Translations under genes and position numbers: made by a program
Notes under the pieces: model-generated
Databases searched by the model: none
Told to the model about the DNA's origin: nothing
What the model saw: the letters and a program-made list of their open reading frames with translations, nothing else
NCBI GenBank assembly: GCA_017427945.1
Contig: JAFRRT010000034.1
Span: 1 to 33,712, forward strand
DNA: 33,712 bases
Reading direction: 5' to 3'
DNA from: Muribaculaceae bacterium
Lineage (GTDB): Bacteria > Bacteroidota > Bacteroidia > Bacteroidales > Muribaculaceae
In this document: piece by piece, positions 13,573 to 21,807 of the stretch
Layout: every line of letters begins with the position of its first letter
Numbering within the stretch: the first letter of the stretch is position 1

Positions 13573-15660
13573 ATGCGTAGAACGTTAGTCATAGCATTTT
13601 TGGCCCTGTCGTGTGTCCTGTGCGCCCGTGCCCAGGAAGGCGTGCTTGCGCACCAGGCCGACTCGGTCATGGCGCCTGTTGGACATGGCCGCCTTGACTC
13701 TATGCAGTATATCCAGAATGTCATCATCTATGGCCGCCGCCCCTATGAGGATGTCATCCCCGCCCAGGAACTCACAGGCAAGCAGCTCGAGGGACTGAAC
13801 AGTCACTCGGTGGCCGATGCTGTGCGCTACTTTGCCGGTGTGCAACTCAAGGACTACGGCGGCGTGGGCGGACTTAAGACGGTCGATATTCGCTCGATGG
13901 GAACTAACCACATGGGCGTATTTTATGATGGCATCCAGATTGGTAACGCTCAGAACGGTCAGGTTGATTTGGGTAAGTTCTCGCTCGACAACATCGAGGC
14001 GATTTCGCTCTATAACGGACAGCGCAGTAACATCTTCCAGAGTGCTAAGGACTACGGCTCGGCAGGCACCATCTATCTGCGTACACGTCGCCCCAAGTTC
14101 GCTGTTGGCAAGCGTGATAACCTGAATGTGTCGTTCAAAACCGGCTCTTTTGGGCTTGTCAACCCCAGTGTGCGTTGGGAGCATAAGCTGAGCCGTTCGG
14201 TGAGTCTATCTTTCAATAGTGAGTTTACTTATGCTACGGGTCGTTACCGCTTCCGCTACATGCGTCATTACAGCGACGGCTCACTGGCGTGGGACACGAC
14301 AGCCGTGCGTCAAAACGGCGAGGTGCGCTCCTATCGAGTCGAGGGTGCAGTCTTTGGCGTGATGCCCAGCGGCAAGTGGCATGTCAAGGCCTACTTCTAT
14401 GACAGCAGCAAAGGCATTCCCGGTGCCATCGTCAACAACGTGTGGAAGCATGCCCAAAAACAATGGGACAGCAACTTCTTTGTGCAGGGAGCCTATCAGC
14501 GCAAGTACACCGACCGCTACGAGATGATGTTTAACGCCAAGTACTCGCGCGACTATCTCCACTACCTCAATCCCGACACCACGTTGATGTATATCGACAA
14601 TAAGTTCTGGCAGGACGAGATTTACCTCTCCACCGCCAACAAATACACCATTCTCACTGACTGGGACGTGAACCTCTCGGTGGACTACCAGTGGAACAGC
14701 CTTGACGCCACCTTGACAGGCTTCGGCTATCCCATCCGCCACACCGTGCTCACCGCTTTGGCAACGGCTTGGACGTGGCATGGCTTCAAGGCGCAGGGCA
14801 GTCTGCTCTACACGATGGTCAACGATCGCTCCTCGGCCCGTTTCAATGGCCAGGTGGTCGGCAAGATGAGCAAGTACTTGAACAAGGTGACGCCTGCCGT
14901 CTTCCTCAGTTGGCAACCCTGGCTGGAGCGTGATTTCAACCTGCGCGCCTACTATAAGCGCATCTTCCGTATGCCCACCTTCAACGACCTGTATTACACC
15001 GACATGGGCAACATCACGCTCGACCCCGAATATGCCACGCAGTATAATGTGGGATTTCTTTATCGTCTGTTGGCCAACCGCGGTTTGCTTGAGGGTATCA
15101 AATTGAGTGCCGATGCCTACTACAACTACATCACCGACAAAATCATTGCTGTCCCCAAGGGAACAGGCCAGTACCGCTGGATGATGATGAACGTGGGAAT
15201 CGTGAAAATACGCGGAATTGATGTGTCGGCACGCACTACCTTGCGTTTTCCCGCCGATGTGATTCTTGATATCAACCTGAGTTACACCTACCAGAAAGCG
15301 CAGGATTACACCAATCCTGCCGACAATGGGGACGGTGGCACCTACAAGGGGCAGCTTGCCTATATCCCTTGGCATAGCGGCTCGGTTGTGGGGCATGCCG
15401 CTTGGCATGACCTTGACGTGAACTACAGTTTCATTTATGTGGGTGAGCGCTACCACACCAGCGCCAATACCCGCGAGAACCATGAGCAGCCGTGGTACAC
15501 CCATGACCTCTCGGCTGGCTATCTCTTCCGTTTGGGCAAGAGCAGGACATTAAAAGTGTCGGCCGAGGTCAACAACCTCTTTAACCAGTACTACGACGTC
15601 ATCCTCAACTATCCCATGCCGGGACGCAACTACAAACTCATCCTCAAATTCGACATCTGA
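13573..15660 (+). CDS. btuB: TonB-dependent vitamin B12 outer-membrane receptor BtuB
   Basis: This is an outer-membrane beta-barrel that imports cobalamin using TonB energy. The 695-aa product has a cleavable signal peptide (MRRTLVIAFLALSCVLCARA). A plug domain spans about residues 45-170 (DIRSMGTNHMGVFYDGIQIG, then EAISLYNGQRSN). A 22-strand-type barrel region ends in a terminal strand (NYKLILKFDI). Motifs typical of TonB-dependent receptors include the late NNLFNQYYD segment. There is no N-terminal carboxypeptidase-like domain of the SusC type, which supports a vitamin or siderophore receptor over a glycan one. The assignment to B12 rests on the riboswitch directly upstream and on the BtuG-like lipoprotein that overlaps its stop codon. 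Confidence 0.88.
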   Translation: MRRTLVIAFLALSCVLCARAQEGVLAHQADSVMAPVGHGRLDSMQYIQNVIIYGRRPYEDVIPAQELTGKQLEGLNSHSVADAVRYFAGVQLKDYGGVGGLKTVDIRSMGTNHMGVFYDGIQIGNAQNGQVDLGKFSLDNIEAISLYNGQRSNIFQSAKDYGSAGTIYLRTRRPKFAVGKRDNLNVSFKTGSFGLVNPSVRWEHKLSRSVSLSFNSEFTYATGRYRFRYMRHYSDGSLAWDTTAVRQNGEVRSYRVEGAVFGVMPSGKWHVKAYFYDSSKGIPGAIVNNVWKHAQKQWDSNFFVQGAYQRKYTDRYEMMFNAKYSRDYLHYLNPDTTLMYIDNKFWQDEIYLSTANKYTILTDWDVNLSVDYQWNSLDATLTGFGYPIRHTVLTALATAWTWHGFKAQGSLLYTMVNDRSSARFNGQVVGKMSKYLNKVTPAVFLSWQPWLERDFNLRAYYKRIFRMPTFNDLYYTDMGNITLDPEYATQYNVGFLYRLLANRGLLEGIKLSADAYYNYITDKIIAVPKGTGQYRWMMMNVGIVKIRGIDVSARTTLRFPADVILDINLSYTYQKAQDYTNPADNGDGGTYKGQLAYIPWHSGSVVGHAAWHDLDVNYSFIYVGERYHTSANTRENHEQPWYTHDLSAGYLFRLGKSRTLKVSAEVNNLFNQYYDVILNYPMPGRNYKLILKFDI

Positions 15661-16805
15661 TGAAAAGAACGCTATATATTATATTACTGCTGACGGTGCT
15701 TGTAGGATGCCGCGAGGAAGTGACGATTTTCCTGCCCGAGCACGTTGCTGTGGCGCAGCCCGAATTCACCGACATCGAGGGCTTTTACCTGCTGTGCGAG
15801 GGCAACATGGGGTGGAACAAGGCAACGCTTGACTATTATGAGTACAGCAGCGGCGAGTACATCCGCAACATCTTCTCCTATGCCAATCCCACCGTGCCCA
15901 AGGAGATGGGCGATGTGGGTAATGACATCGGCATTTACGGCAGTAACATGTATTGCGTCATCAACTGCTCCAACAAGGTGGATGTGCTCGACAAGTACAC
16001 CTGCCGCAAGAAGTACCAGATCAATATCCCCAACTGTCGTTATATCCGCTTCTATGGCGGCTATGCCTATGTTACCAGCTATGCTGGCCCGGTGCAAATC
16101 AACCCCAACTACGAACAGCGTGGCTATGTCGCCAAAATCGACACGGTGACGATGCAGGTCGTGGACACTTGTCTGGTTGGCTTCCAGCCCGATGAACTGG
16201 AGATTGTCGAGGGCAAGATTTATGTCGCCAACTCGGGCGGCTACATGGTGCCGAATTATGAGAATACCGTATCGATTATCGACTTGGCGACTTTCAAGGA
16301 AGAGCGTCGCGTGCCCATCGCCATCAACCTTTCGATGGTCAAGAGCGACAGCCGCGGTGTGCTATGGGTGGCGTCGCGCGGTGACTACTATACCCACGGC
16401 AGCAAGATTTATGCCTATGACACCCGCAAGCAGCAGCTGGTCGATAGCATCGACTGCCCTGTCAGCAACATGTGGCTCGACGGAGATTCGCTCTATGTGG
16501 TGAGCACTGAGTGGAGTTATGTGTCGATGCACAACTCATTCTCCTATGCCGTCATCAACACCTTGACGCATGAGAAGGTGAGCGATAACTTCATCACCGA
16601 TGGCACCGACAAGGACATTGTCATCCCCTATGGCGTGGCGGTGAATCCGATCACCAAGGACATCTATGTGACCGATGCCAAGGACTATGTCTCCCCGGGC
16701 CGACTGTACTGTTTTGACCGTTACGGCAACAAGAAGTGGGACGTGCGCACGGGCGACATACCAGCACATTTCGCTTTTCTTGGAACCAATATCAATGAAA
16801 GATAG
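15660..16805 (+). CDS. btuG: BtuG-like surface lipoprotein (beta-propeller, B12 capture)
   Basis: In Bacteroides, BtuG is a surface lipoprotein that caps BtuB and binds cobalamin very tightly. This 381-aa product has a lipoprotein signal peptide with lipobox LVGC and Cys17 as the lipidated residue. The following REE fits the acidic Bacteroidota signal for export to the cell surface. The rest is a YncE/DUF5074-type seven-bladed propeller, with repeating strands such as LCEGNMGWNKATLDYYEY, YCVINCSNKVDVLDKYT and IYVANSGGYMVPNYENTVSI. Its ATG shares one base with the btuB stop, indicating translational coupling. The family call is firm; cobalamin binding is inferred from family and locus. I cannot confirm binding residues. 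Confidence 0.8.
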   Translation: MKRTLYIILLLTVLVGCREEVTIFLPEHVAVAQPEFTDIEGFYLLCEGNMGWNKATLDYYEYSSGEYIRNIFSYANPTVPKEMGDVGNDIGIYGSNMYCVINCSNKVDVLDKYTCRKKYQINIPNCRYIRFYGGYAYVTSYAGPVQINPNYEQRGYVAKIDTVTMQVVDTCLVGFQPDELEIVEGKIYVANSGGYMVPNYENTVSIIDLATFKEERRVPIAINLSMVKSDSRGVLWVASRGDYYTHGSKIYAYDTRKQQLVDSIDCPVSNMWLDGDSLYVVSTEWSYVSMHNSFSYAVINTLTHEKVSDNFITDGTDKDIVIPYGVAVNPITKDIYVTDAKDYVSPGRLYCFDRYGNKKWDVRTGDIPAHFAFLGTNINER

Positions 16806-16831
16806 TTTTCAGCAATTATATATAGATGATT

Positions 16832-18043
16832 ATGAAAAAACAAAGGAATATCGCAGCATTGGTGCTGCTCGTAATGACACTTACAATGTGGGCCAACCAT
16901 CCGTGGCTGACGCGCGTGTTTGACTACCGCCCCGCTCCGGGACAGTTCATCAACACCATGCCCCTGTGCAGGGTGGGGGAACCTATCGACAGCGTGCTGG
17001 CGCGTTGTCAGGCAAGTATCTGTGGCCATGTGGATACCATAACGACCACTTTTCATGGACAGACCATCACCCGCATCGACACCGTGTGGGCCGAGAGCAT
17101 GATTTCCCTCGGCGGCTATGGCGGCTATGTCATCGTGGCATTCGACCATCCCGTGGTCAATATGCACGATTATGACTTCGAGATTTGGGGCAATGCTTTT
17201 GTCAGCGACCGCGAGACAAATGGCGGTAGCAGCGAGCCTGGCATCGTCATGGTGGGTGTTGATATGGATGGTGACGGTGTGCCCAGCGATGCCGATAAGT
17301 GGTACGAGCTGGCGGGAAGCGAGTATGCTCATCCCAAGACTCAGCACGATTACACCATTACCTATTACCGCCCCGACGAGGGCAAGCAGCGTACACCCAG
17401 CCAAGTGAATCCGTTCCTGAATGACACGACCTACATCCACTGGACCAGCAATGATGTCAACCCCGACAGCGTCAGCGGTTACATGAGCCGCAATACCTAC
17501 CACAACCAGCCTTATTGGCCCTTGTGGCTGCAGGGCGAGGAGACGATGACCTTCAGCGGCACTAAGCTGCGTTGTAATGCGGTTGACTTGGGTGGTGATG
17601 ACGGCAATTCCTATTTTGTGCAATACTTCTTTGATTGGGGCTATGTCGATAACCTGCCGAATAACAATGAATTTGCCGTTCAAGGCGACGGCATTTGCAA
17701 TCCTGGTTTCAAGATCGATTGGGCAGTGGACGAACAAGGCCGTCATGTGAATCTCACGCATATCGACTTCATTAAGGTTTACAATGCCATGAACCAGTAT
17801 TGCGGATGGATGGGAGAGTCTTCTACCGAGGTCGCCGGAGGTATCGACTTCCACCCCGATGCAGAATTGCCCGCAACACTGCGTGGTGATGTGAATGGTG
17901 ACGACGAGGTGAACATTGCTGACATCAATGCCGTTGTTGACGTGATTTTGGCGGGCACTTTCCTTCAGGCTGCCGATGTAAGCAGTGATGGTGAGGTGAA
18001 CGTGGCCGACATCAACGCTGTCATCGATAGTATCTTGCAGTAA
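16832..18043 (+). CDS. Secreted GGYGGY-domain protein with dockerin-like tail, B12 operon
   Basis: Third gene of the riboswitch operon, 26 bases after btuG. The product is 403 aa. I preferred the ATG at 16832 (MKKQRNIAALVLL) over one six bases upstream, because it begins the signal peptide. No lipobox cysteine is present, so it looks soluble or non-covalently retained. Residues about 25-345 form one conserved domain, marked by RPAPGQFINTMP, SLGGYGGYVIVAFDHPVVN, an acidic DMDGDGVPSD loop, NQPYWPLWL and IDFIKVYNAMNQYCGW. Similar domains are often annotated as 'cell surface' or PKD-like proteins in Bacteroidota. Residues 348-403 form two EF-hand dockerin-like repeats (DVNGDDEVNIADINAVV and a second copy). 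The same N-terminal domain is fused to a propeller in the gene at 25183. Biochemical role unknown; a part in corrinoid capture is inferred from context. Confidence 0.8.
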   Translation: MKKQRNIAALVLLVMTLTMWANHPWLTRVFDYRPAPGQFINTMPLCRVGEPIDSVLARCQASICGHVDTITTTFHGQTITRIDTVWAESMISLGGYGGYVIVAFDHPVVNMHDYDFEIWGNAFVSDRETNGGSSEPGIVMVGVDMDGDGVPSDADKWYELAGSEYAHPKTQHDYTITYYRPDEGKQRTPSQVNPFLNDTTYIHWTSNDVNPDSVSGYMSRNTYHNQPYWPLWLQGEETMTFSGTKLRCNAVDLGGDDGNSYFVQYFFDWGYVDNLPNNNEFAVQGDGICNPGFKIDWAVDEQGRHVNLTHIDFIKVYNAMNQYCGWMGESSTEVAGGIDFHPDAELPATLRGDVNGDDEVNIADINAVVDVILAGTFLQAADVSSDGEVNVADINAVIDSILQ

Positions 18044-18063
18044 ATAACGAATTTATTCTATCT

Positions 18064-18108
18064 ACACGCCCAGACATTCTAAATAATGAGTGTTTGGGCG
18101 TGTTTGTG
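18064..18108 (+). terminator. Terminator of the first B12 operon
   Basis: ACACGCCCAGACA (18064-18076) pairs with TGTTTGGGCGTGT (18091-18103), 13 bp with one G-T pair, followed by a T-rich stretch TTGTGTT. It closes the riboswitch-btuB-btuG operon. Confidence 0.8.
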
Positions 18109-18117
18109 TTGAATGAT

Positions 18118-18149
18118 TTTGCAGAATTAGAAAAACACCTCTATCTTTG
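18118..18149 (+). promoter_or_regulatory. Bacteroidota-type promoter for the 18233 gene
   Basis: TTTG at 18118-18121 and TATCTTTG at 18142-18149 are separated by 20 bases. This is close to the canonical TTTG-N19-TAnnTTTG. It lies about 85 bases before the start codon, directly after the preceding terminator. Confidence 0.75.
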
Positions 18150-18232
18150 TACCATGATTCTGCCATTGATTGTTAGGCAGCATGAATCAGTTATTGTTAT
18201 CAACTACTAATAAATACATTAAACCGTTTATG

Positions 18233-19822
18233 ATGAAAAATTTTAAACTCTTGACTGTCGCGCTGATGACACTGGCAATGTTTGTGCCCGCTCATGCCGA
18301 CGAACTCACCGTGTTTGAGGGCACCGATGTGAGCGAGAATGTGCCCATCCGTAGCTACTATTATGATACTCAAGACCATAAGGTGCAGACGATTCTGCCT
18401 GAATCAGAATTTCTCTCAATTGTGGGCGCTTCCATCACTTCGATGAAGTTTTATATAGCCGACGCTGCCGGTAACCAGATGAACGGTGGTAAACTGGCTG
18501 TCTCGATTGGCCAAACTGCCCTGAACTCGTTCCCGAGCTTTGACCCATCGTTCAGCAGCGAGGAACTCACCCAGGTTGCTGAAATTACCATGACTCCTGG
18601 TGGAACCGAGGTTGTCATCGATTTTGATGAGCCCTGGGTTTATGAGGGTGGTAATATCATGATCCAGACCACTGTGGTTGAAACCGGTAATTATCCCCAT
18701 GTGTTTTTCCTGGGCCAGCAGACAAGTGTATTGAATGCTGTTTATGGCAAGGGCGTTATTGGTGCTACAGGTTTCTATCCCATGACCACTTTCACCTATA
18801 CTGGCGGTGTTGAGGACCTGGCAAGTGTTGCTCCTGCCGAAATCAACTTTGGCGAGCTCTATCCCGAGGAACAGGCTGTCGAAGCCATCACCGTGAAGAA
18901 CATAGGTAAGAATGCATTCACCCCCGTCTTCAGCGGCATCCAGGCACCCTTCAGCATTGAGGATGCAACCGAGGTCGCTTCTGGTGAGACCAAGACTTTT
19001 AACGTGACCTTCGCTCCCACTGCCCTGGGTGAGTACAACCAGACGCTGACTATCGACTGCGGCGCTGCCGGTCAGTTCGAAGTAGCCCTGAGTGGTGCAC
19101 AGATTGAGGTCCCCACCGTTGTGGTTGTTGCCGACGGCAATGCTCTGAACAGCTATCTGCCTGTTTACTCTTACTACTATGACACCCCCACCAGCCGTGC
19201 ACAGATGATTTATCCTGACGAGATGCTTGCCAGTCTCGATGGCAAGAAGATTTCGACGGTTACATTCCATTCCAATGGTCCAATCGACTTTGGTGGCGGT
19301 AAGCTTCAGCTGTCCTTCAAGGAAGTTGAGCAGGTTGGTTTTACCGGCTACACTTTAGTAACTGATCTCACTACAGTGGCTACCCTCGTTCCTGCTAAGG
19401 GCGATGCCGACCTTACCTTCGTCCTTGATGAGCCTTATGAGTACAATGGTGGCAACCTCTTGATCGAATGTTTGATGCTTCAGCAGGGCTCCTACGGTAA
19501 CGTGAAGTTCATTGGCGTGAATACTGACTACTATCCCAGTTTGTACTACTATGGAAGCAGTTCAAGCGATGTTGACCACTTCTTGCCTAAGGCAAGCTTT
19601 AGCTATGTAAATGAAGACACGCCCGAGCCTCAGCACCTGCGTGGTGACGTGAACGGTGACGAAAGGGTAAGTATCGCCGACGTGACGGCCCTCATTGATT
19701 ACCTGCTTGGTGTGGCTCCTGAAATTGATCCTGCAGCCGCCGACTGCAGCCTTGACAACAAAGTAAGCATTGCCGACGTGACGGCCCTCATCGACTACCT
19801 GCTCTATAAGTCTTGGGATTGA
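18233..19822 (+). CDS. Secreted multidomain protein with ASH-like and dockerin-like domains
   Basis: I do not recognise a specific function. The product is about 529 aa from the ATG at 18233; an adjacent ATG at 18230 is equally possible. The signal peptide runs MKNFKLLTVALMTLAMF to VPAHA. A beta-rich domain with a YYYDT motif occurs twice, at about residues 23-190 and 295-460 (VPIRSYYYDTQDHKVQTI and LPVYSYYYDTPTSRAQMI). Between them, about 194-290, is a segment like the ASH/choice-of-anchor D fold (PAEINFGELYPEEQAVE, then TFNVTFAPTALGEYNQTL). The C-terminal 60 residues are two dockerin-like EF-hand repeats, each with IADVTALIDYLL. The two DNA copies of that repeat are nearly identical, suggesting recent duplication. 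It is paralogous to the next gene. It probably acts in the periplasm or at the cell surface. Confidence 0.75.
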   Translation: MKNFKLLTVALMTLAMFVPAHADELTVFEGTDVSENVPIRSYYYDTQDHKVQTILPESEFLSIVGASITSMKFYIADAAGNQMNGGKLAVSIGQTALNSFPSFDPSFSSEELTQVAEITMTPGGTEVVIDFDEPWVYEGGNIMIQTTVVETGNYPHVFFLGQQTSVLNAVYGKGVIGATGFYPMTTFTYTGGVEDLASVAPAEINFGELYPEEQAVEAITVKNIGKNAFTPVFSGIQAPFSIEDATEVASGETKTFNVTFAPTALGEYNQTLTIDCGAAGQFEVALSGAQIEVPTVVVVADGNALNSYLPVYSYYYDTPTSRAQMIYPDEMLASLDGKKISTVTFHSNGPIDFGGGKLQLSFKEVEQVGFTGYTLVTDLTTVATLVPAKGDADLTFVLDEPYEYNGGNLLIECLMLQQGSYGNVKFIGVNTDYYPSLYYYGSSSSDVDHFLPKASFSYVNEDTPEPQHLRGDVNGDERVSIADVTALIDYLLGVAPEIDPAAADCSLDNKVSIADVTALIDYLLYKSWD

Positions 19823-19855
19823 TTATTATATTTTATTGATAATGAAGTCTTAATG

Positions 19856-19886
19856 CAAGGCGGGATCGGTATTCGGTCCCGCCTTG
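19856..19886 (+). terminator. 3' hairpin after the 18233 gene (first copy)
   Basis: CAAGGCGGGA (19856-19865) pairs perfectly with TCCCGCCTTG (19877-19886) around an 11-base loop. The stem is strong but only TTG follows, with no T-run. It may act as a weak terminator or 3'-end stabiliser. A copy with one loop change follows the paralogous gene at 21480. Confidence 0.65.
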
Positions 19887-20007
19887 TTGCGCCAAGGGGC
19901 ACTGGCTATACTTAGTTTGCATTTGTTTCGGAGGCATGGGCGCGTAACCCCCTGATTGATGCTATTTTTGACCTGATGATAAAAATGCAAAAAAATACAG
20001 AATATTT

Positions 20008-20038
20008 TTTGGTATTTCGGCAAATGGTTGTACTTTTG
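20008..20038 (+). promoter_or_regulatory. Canonical Bacteroidota promoter for the 20091 gene
   Basis: TTTG at 20008-20011, then 19 bases, then TACTTTTG at 20031-20038: an exact fit to TTTG-N19-TAnnTTTG. The start codon follows about 50 bases later. Confidence 0.8.
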
Positions 20039-20090
20039 TGAATTGAGTTATTTTTGTGTTTTCTATAAATCATCTAAAACTTTATTGATT

Positions 20091-21443
20091 ATGAAGAAAT
20101 TTTTAACTTTAATCGCTGTGGCCGCGATGGCATTTGCCGCACAGGCCGCTGAGGTAACCGTTGCCGATGGCACCACTACTGGTGAGTACGCTCCCGTCTA
20201 TGGTTACAACTTCGAAACCGATCAGCACAACCAGATGCAGTATCCCGCTGCTGAACTGACTGGTATTGCTGCTGGCAGCGAAATCACTGCCTTGAAGTTC
20301 TATACCAGCACCCCCGATGCAGTAAATGCTCTGGGTGGCACTGTTAGGGTTTCGTTGGGTAACATGGAGGAGGCTACTCCTTGGGGTGTTGACGGTTATG
20401 GTTATATTTCCGGCAACTTGCTGGATGCTGAGGTAACATCTGTTGCTACTGTAGCTCCTGCTGCCGATGCCGATGGCGTTTGGACCATTACCTTCGATGC
20501 TCCCTTTACTTATACTGGTGGCGCTTTGTTGGTAGATGTTCAGACCGTTGCTGGTGAGTATAAAAGCACCTACTTCTATGGTAAGGAAATGGATTCATAC
20601 TTAGTGATGAGTACTTATGGCTACGCTGGCACTAAGAAGGGTCAGACCCTTCTTCCCAAGGCTACCTTTACCTATGAGGCTGGCGGTGAAGAACCGGGTA
20701 TCGCTACTTTGGCACAGGCTAACGCACTGGAGGACGCTGCTGAGTTCACCTTCGGTGGCGACGCTGTTGTTACCGTTTGCAAGAATGGCTACGTGTTCCT
20801 GCGCGACGAGAGCGGCTATGGCATGATTGAGGACGTTAACGGTACATTTGAGAACGGTCAGGTGCTGAACCAGGGCTGGACTGCCACTAAGACCACCATT
20901 GTTGAACCTTGGGTTAAGTACACCAATGCTGCAAACCTCACTGCCAGCGGTGTCAGCAATTCCGCACTGGCTGCTGCACAGAAACTCACCGAAGCCCCCG
21001 ATGAGACCATGCTCAACGCCTATGTTTATATCGAAAATGCATTGCCAAGTAGTGGCGGTATGCCAATGCTCCCTCAACACTATTTTACGCTGCCTGACAA
21101 CTCGAAACTTTATGTGACCGACTACTTGTGGGCATCAAGTTGGGATGCCAACGGGAATTACAATGTCTATGGTGTTCTTTGCAAAGAAGACGGCAAAGTG
21201 AAGATCGATATCATTGGATTCGAGCCTTATGAAGAGCCTCAGCCTCAGGGCCTGCGTGGTGACGTGAACAAGAGTGGCGATGTAACCATTGCTGACGTAA
21301 CCGCTCTGATCGACTATCTGCTTGGCGTGGTTGACGAACCCGACGTTGATCCGGTAGCAGCCAACTGCAATCTTGACGATAAGGTTTCTATCGCCGACGT
21401 AACCGCTCTGATTGACTACCTGCTCAATAAGACTTGGGATTGA
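20091..21443 (+). CDS. Secreted protein with YYYDT-type domain and dockerin-like tail
   Basis: No specific function recognised. The product is 450 aa from the ATG at 20091 (MKKFLTLIAVAAMAFAAQA), which starts a clear signal peptide; the longer upstream reading frame is not needed. Residues about 21-200 match the repeated domain of the preceding gene (YAPVYGYNFETDQHNQMQYP, then GSEITALKFYTST). Residues about 205-385 are a different, strand-rich segment (VCKNGYVFLRDESGYGMIED, later DNSKLYVTDYLWASSWDANG) that resembles OB-fold modules of secreted Bacteroidales proteins; this is tentative. The last 60 residues are two dockerin-like repeats ending in NKTWD, almost the same as the KSWD end of its neighbour. 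It has its own promoter and 3' hairpin, so it is a separate unit produced by tandem duplication and divergence. Confidence 0.75.
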   Translation: MKKFLTLIAVAAMAFAAQAAEVTVADGTTTGEYAPVYGYNFETDQHNQMQYPAAELTGIAAGSEITALKFYTSTPDAVNALGGTVRVSLGNMEEATPWGVDGYGYISGNLLDAEVTSVATVAPAADADGVWTITFDAPFTYTGGALLVDVQTVAGEYKSTYFYGKEMDSYLVMSTYGYAGTKKGQTLLPKATFTYEAGGEEPGIATLAQANALEDAAEFTFGGDAVVTVCKNGYVFLRDESGYGMIEDVNGTFENGQVLNQGWTATKTTIVEPWVKYTNAANLTASGVSNSALAAAQKLTEAPDETMLNAYVYIENALPSSGGMPMLPQHYFTLPDNSKLYVTDYLWASSWDANGNYNVYGVLCKEDGKVKIDIIGFEPYEEPQPQGLRGDVNKSGDVTIADVTALIDYLLGVVDEPDVDPVAANCNLDDKVSIADVTALIDYLLNKTWD

Positions 21444-21479
21444 TGATTATTCAGTTTTACTGATATTAACGTCTTAATG

Positions 21480-21510
21480 CAAGGCGGGATCGGCATTCGG
21501 TCCCGCCTTG
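21480..21510 (+). terminator. 3' hairpin after the 20091 gene (second copy)
   Basis: CAAGGCGGGA (21480-21489) pairs with TCCCGCCTTG (21501-21510). The loop differs from the copy at 19856 by one base (GGCATT against GGTATT). The preceding CTTAATG is also shared. No T-run follows. The 364-base spacer to nrdD otherwise holds only the nrdD promoter and a second shared motif at 21555-21571. Confidence 0.65.
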
Positions 21511-21696
21511 TTGCATATAGACCCCTCCTCCCTCCTCTATGTTAATGTGGGTATGTAAACCCCTAATTGATACAATTTTATGGCGGTGTCTAATATAAAA
21601 GTTGTCCAGAAAAATTCTTAAAAATCAGTAAATCAGCAAATTAAATTTTTACTTAGTCCAAAAAGTTTTCCAAAACGAAAATATCATGGAAAATAA

Positions 21697-21727
21697 TTTG
21701 CCGTTTCAGTTCTATTGTTTACTTTTG
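21697..21727 (+). promoter_or_regulatory. Canonical Bacteroidota promoter of nrdD
   Basis: TTTG at 21697-21700, a 19-base spacer, and TACTTTTG at 21720-21727 match the consensus exactly. It is about 80 bases before the nrdD start, so nrdDG is independent of the flanking B12 riboswitches. Confidence 0.8.
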
Positions 21728-21807
21728 CAAACCGAATATAGGTCTTCGGACTTTGGACGATAGCAATAGACAATTAACCTACACAATAATTACTTGAAAA
21801 ACGGGAT

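Noticed and set aside
19856-21510. Repeated hairpins considered as a CRISPR or transposon terminal repeat
   Set aside because: Only two copies, about 1.6 kb apart, each directly after a paralogous gene. There are no regular spacers and no transposase, so gene duplication explains them.
21721-21760. Possible NrdR box upstream of nrdD (CCGAATATAGG)
   Set aside because: Only a loose half-match to the NrdR consensus is visible and no second box at the expected spacing, so I did not call it.
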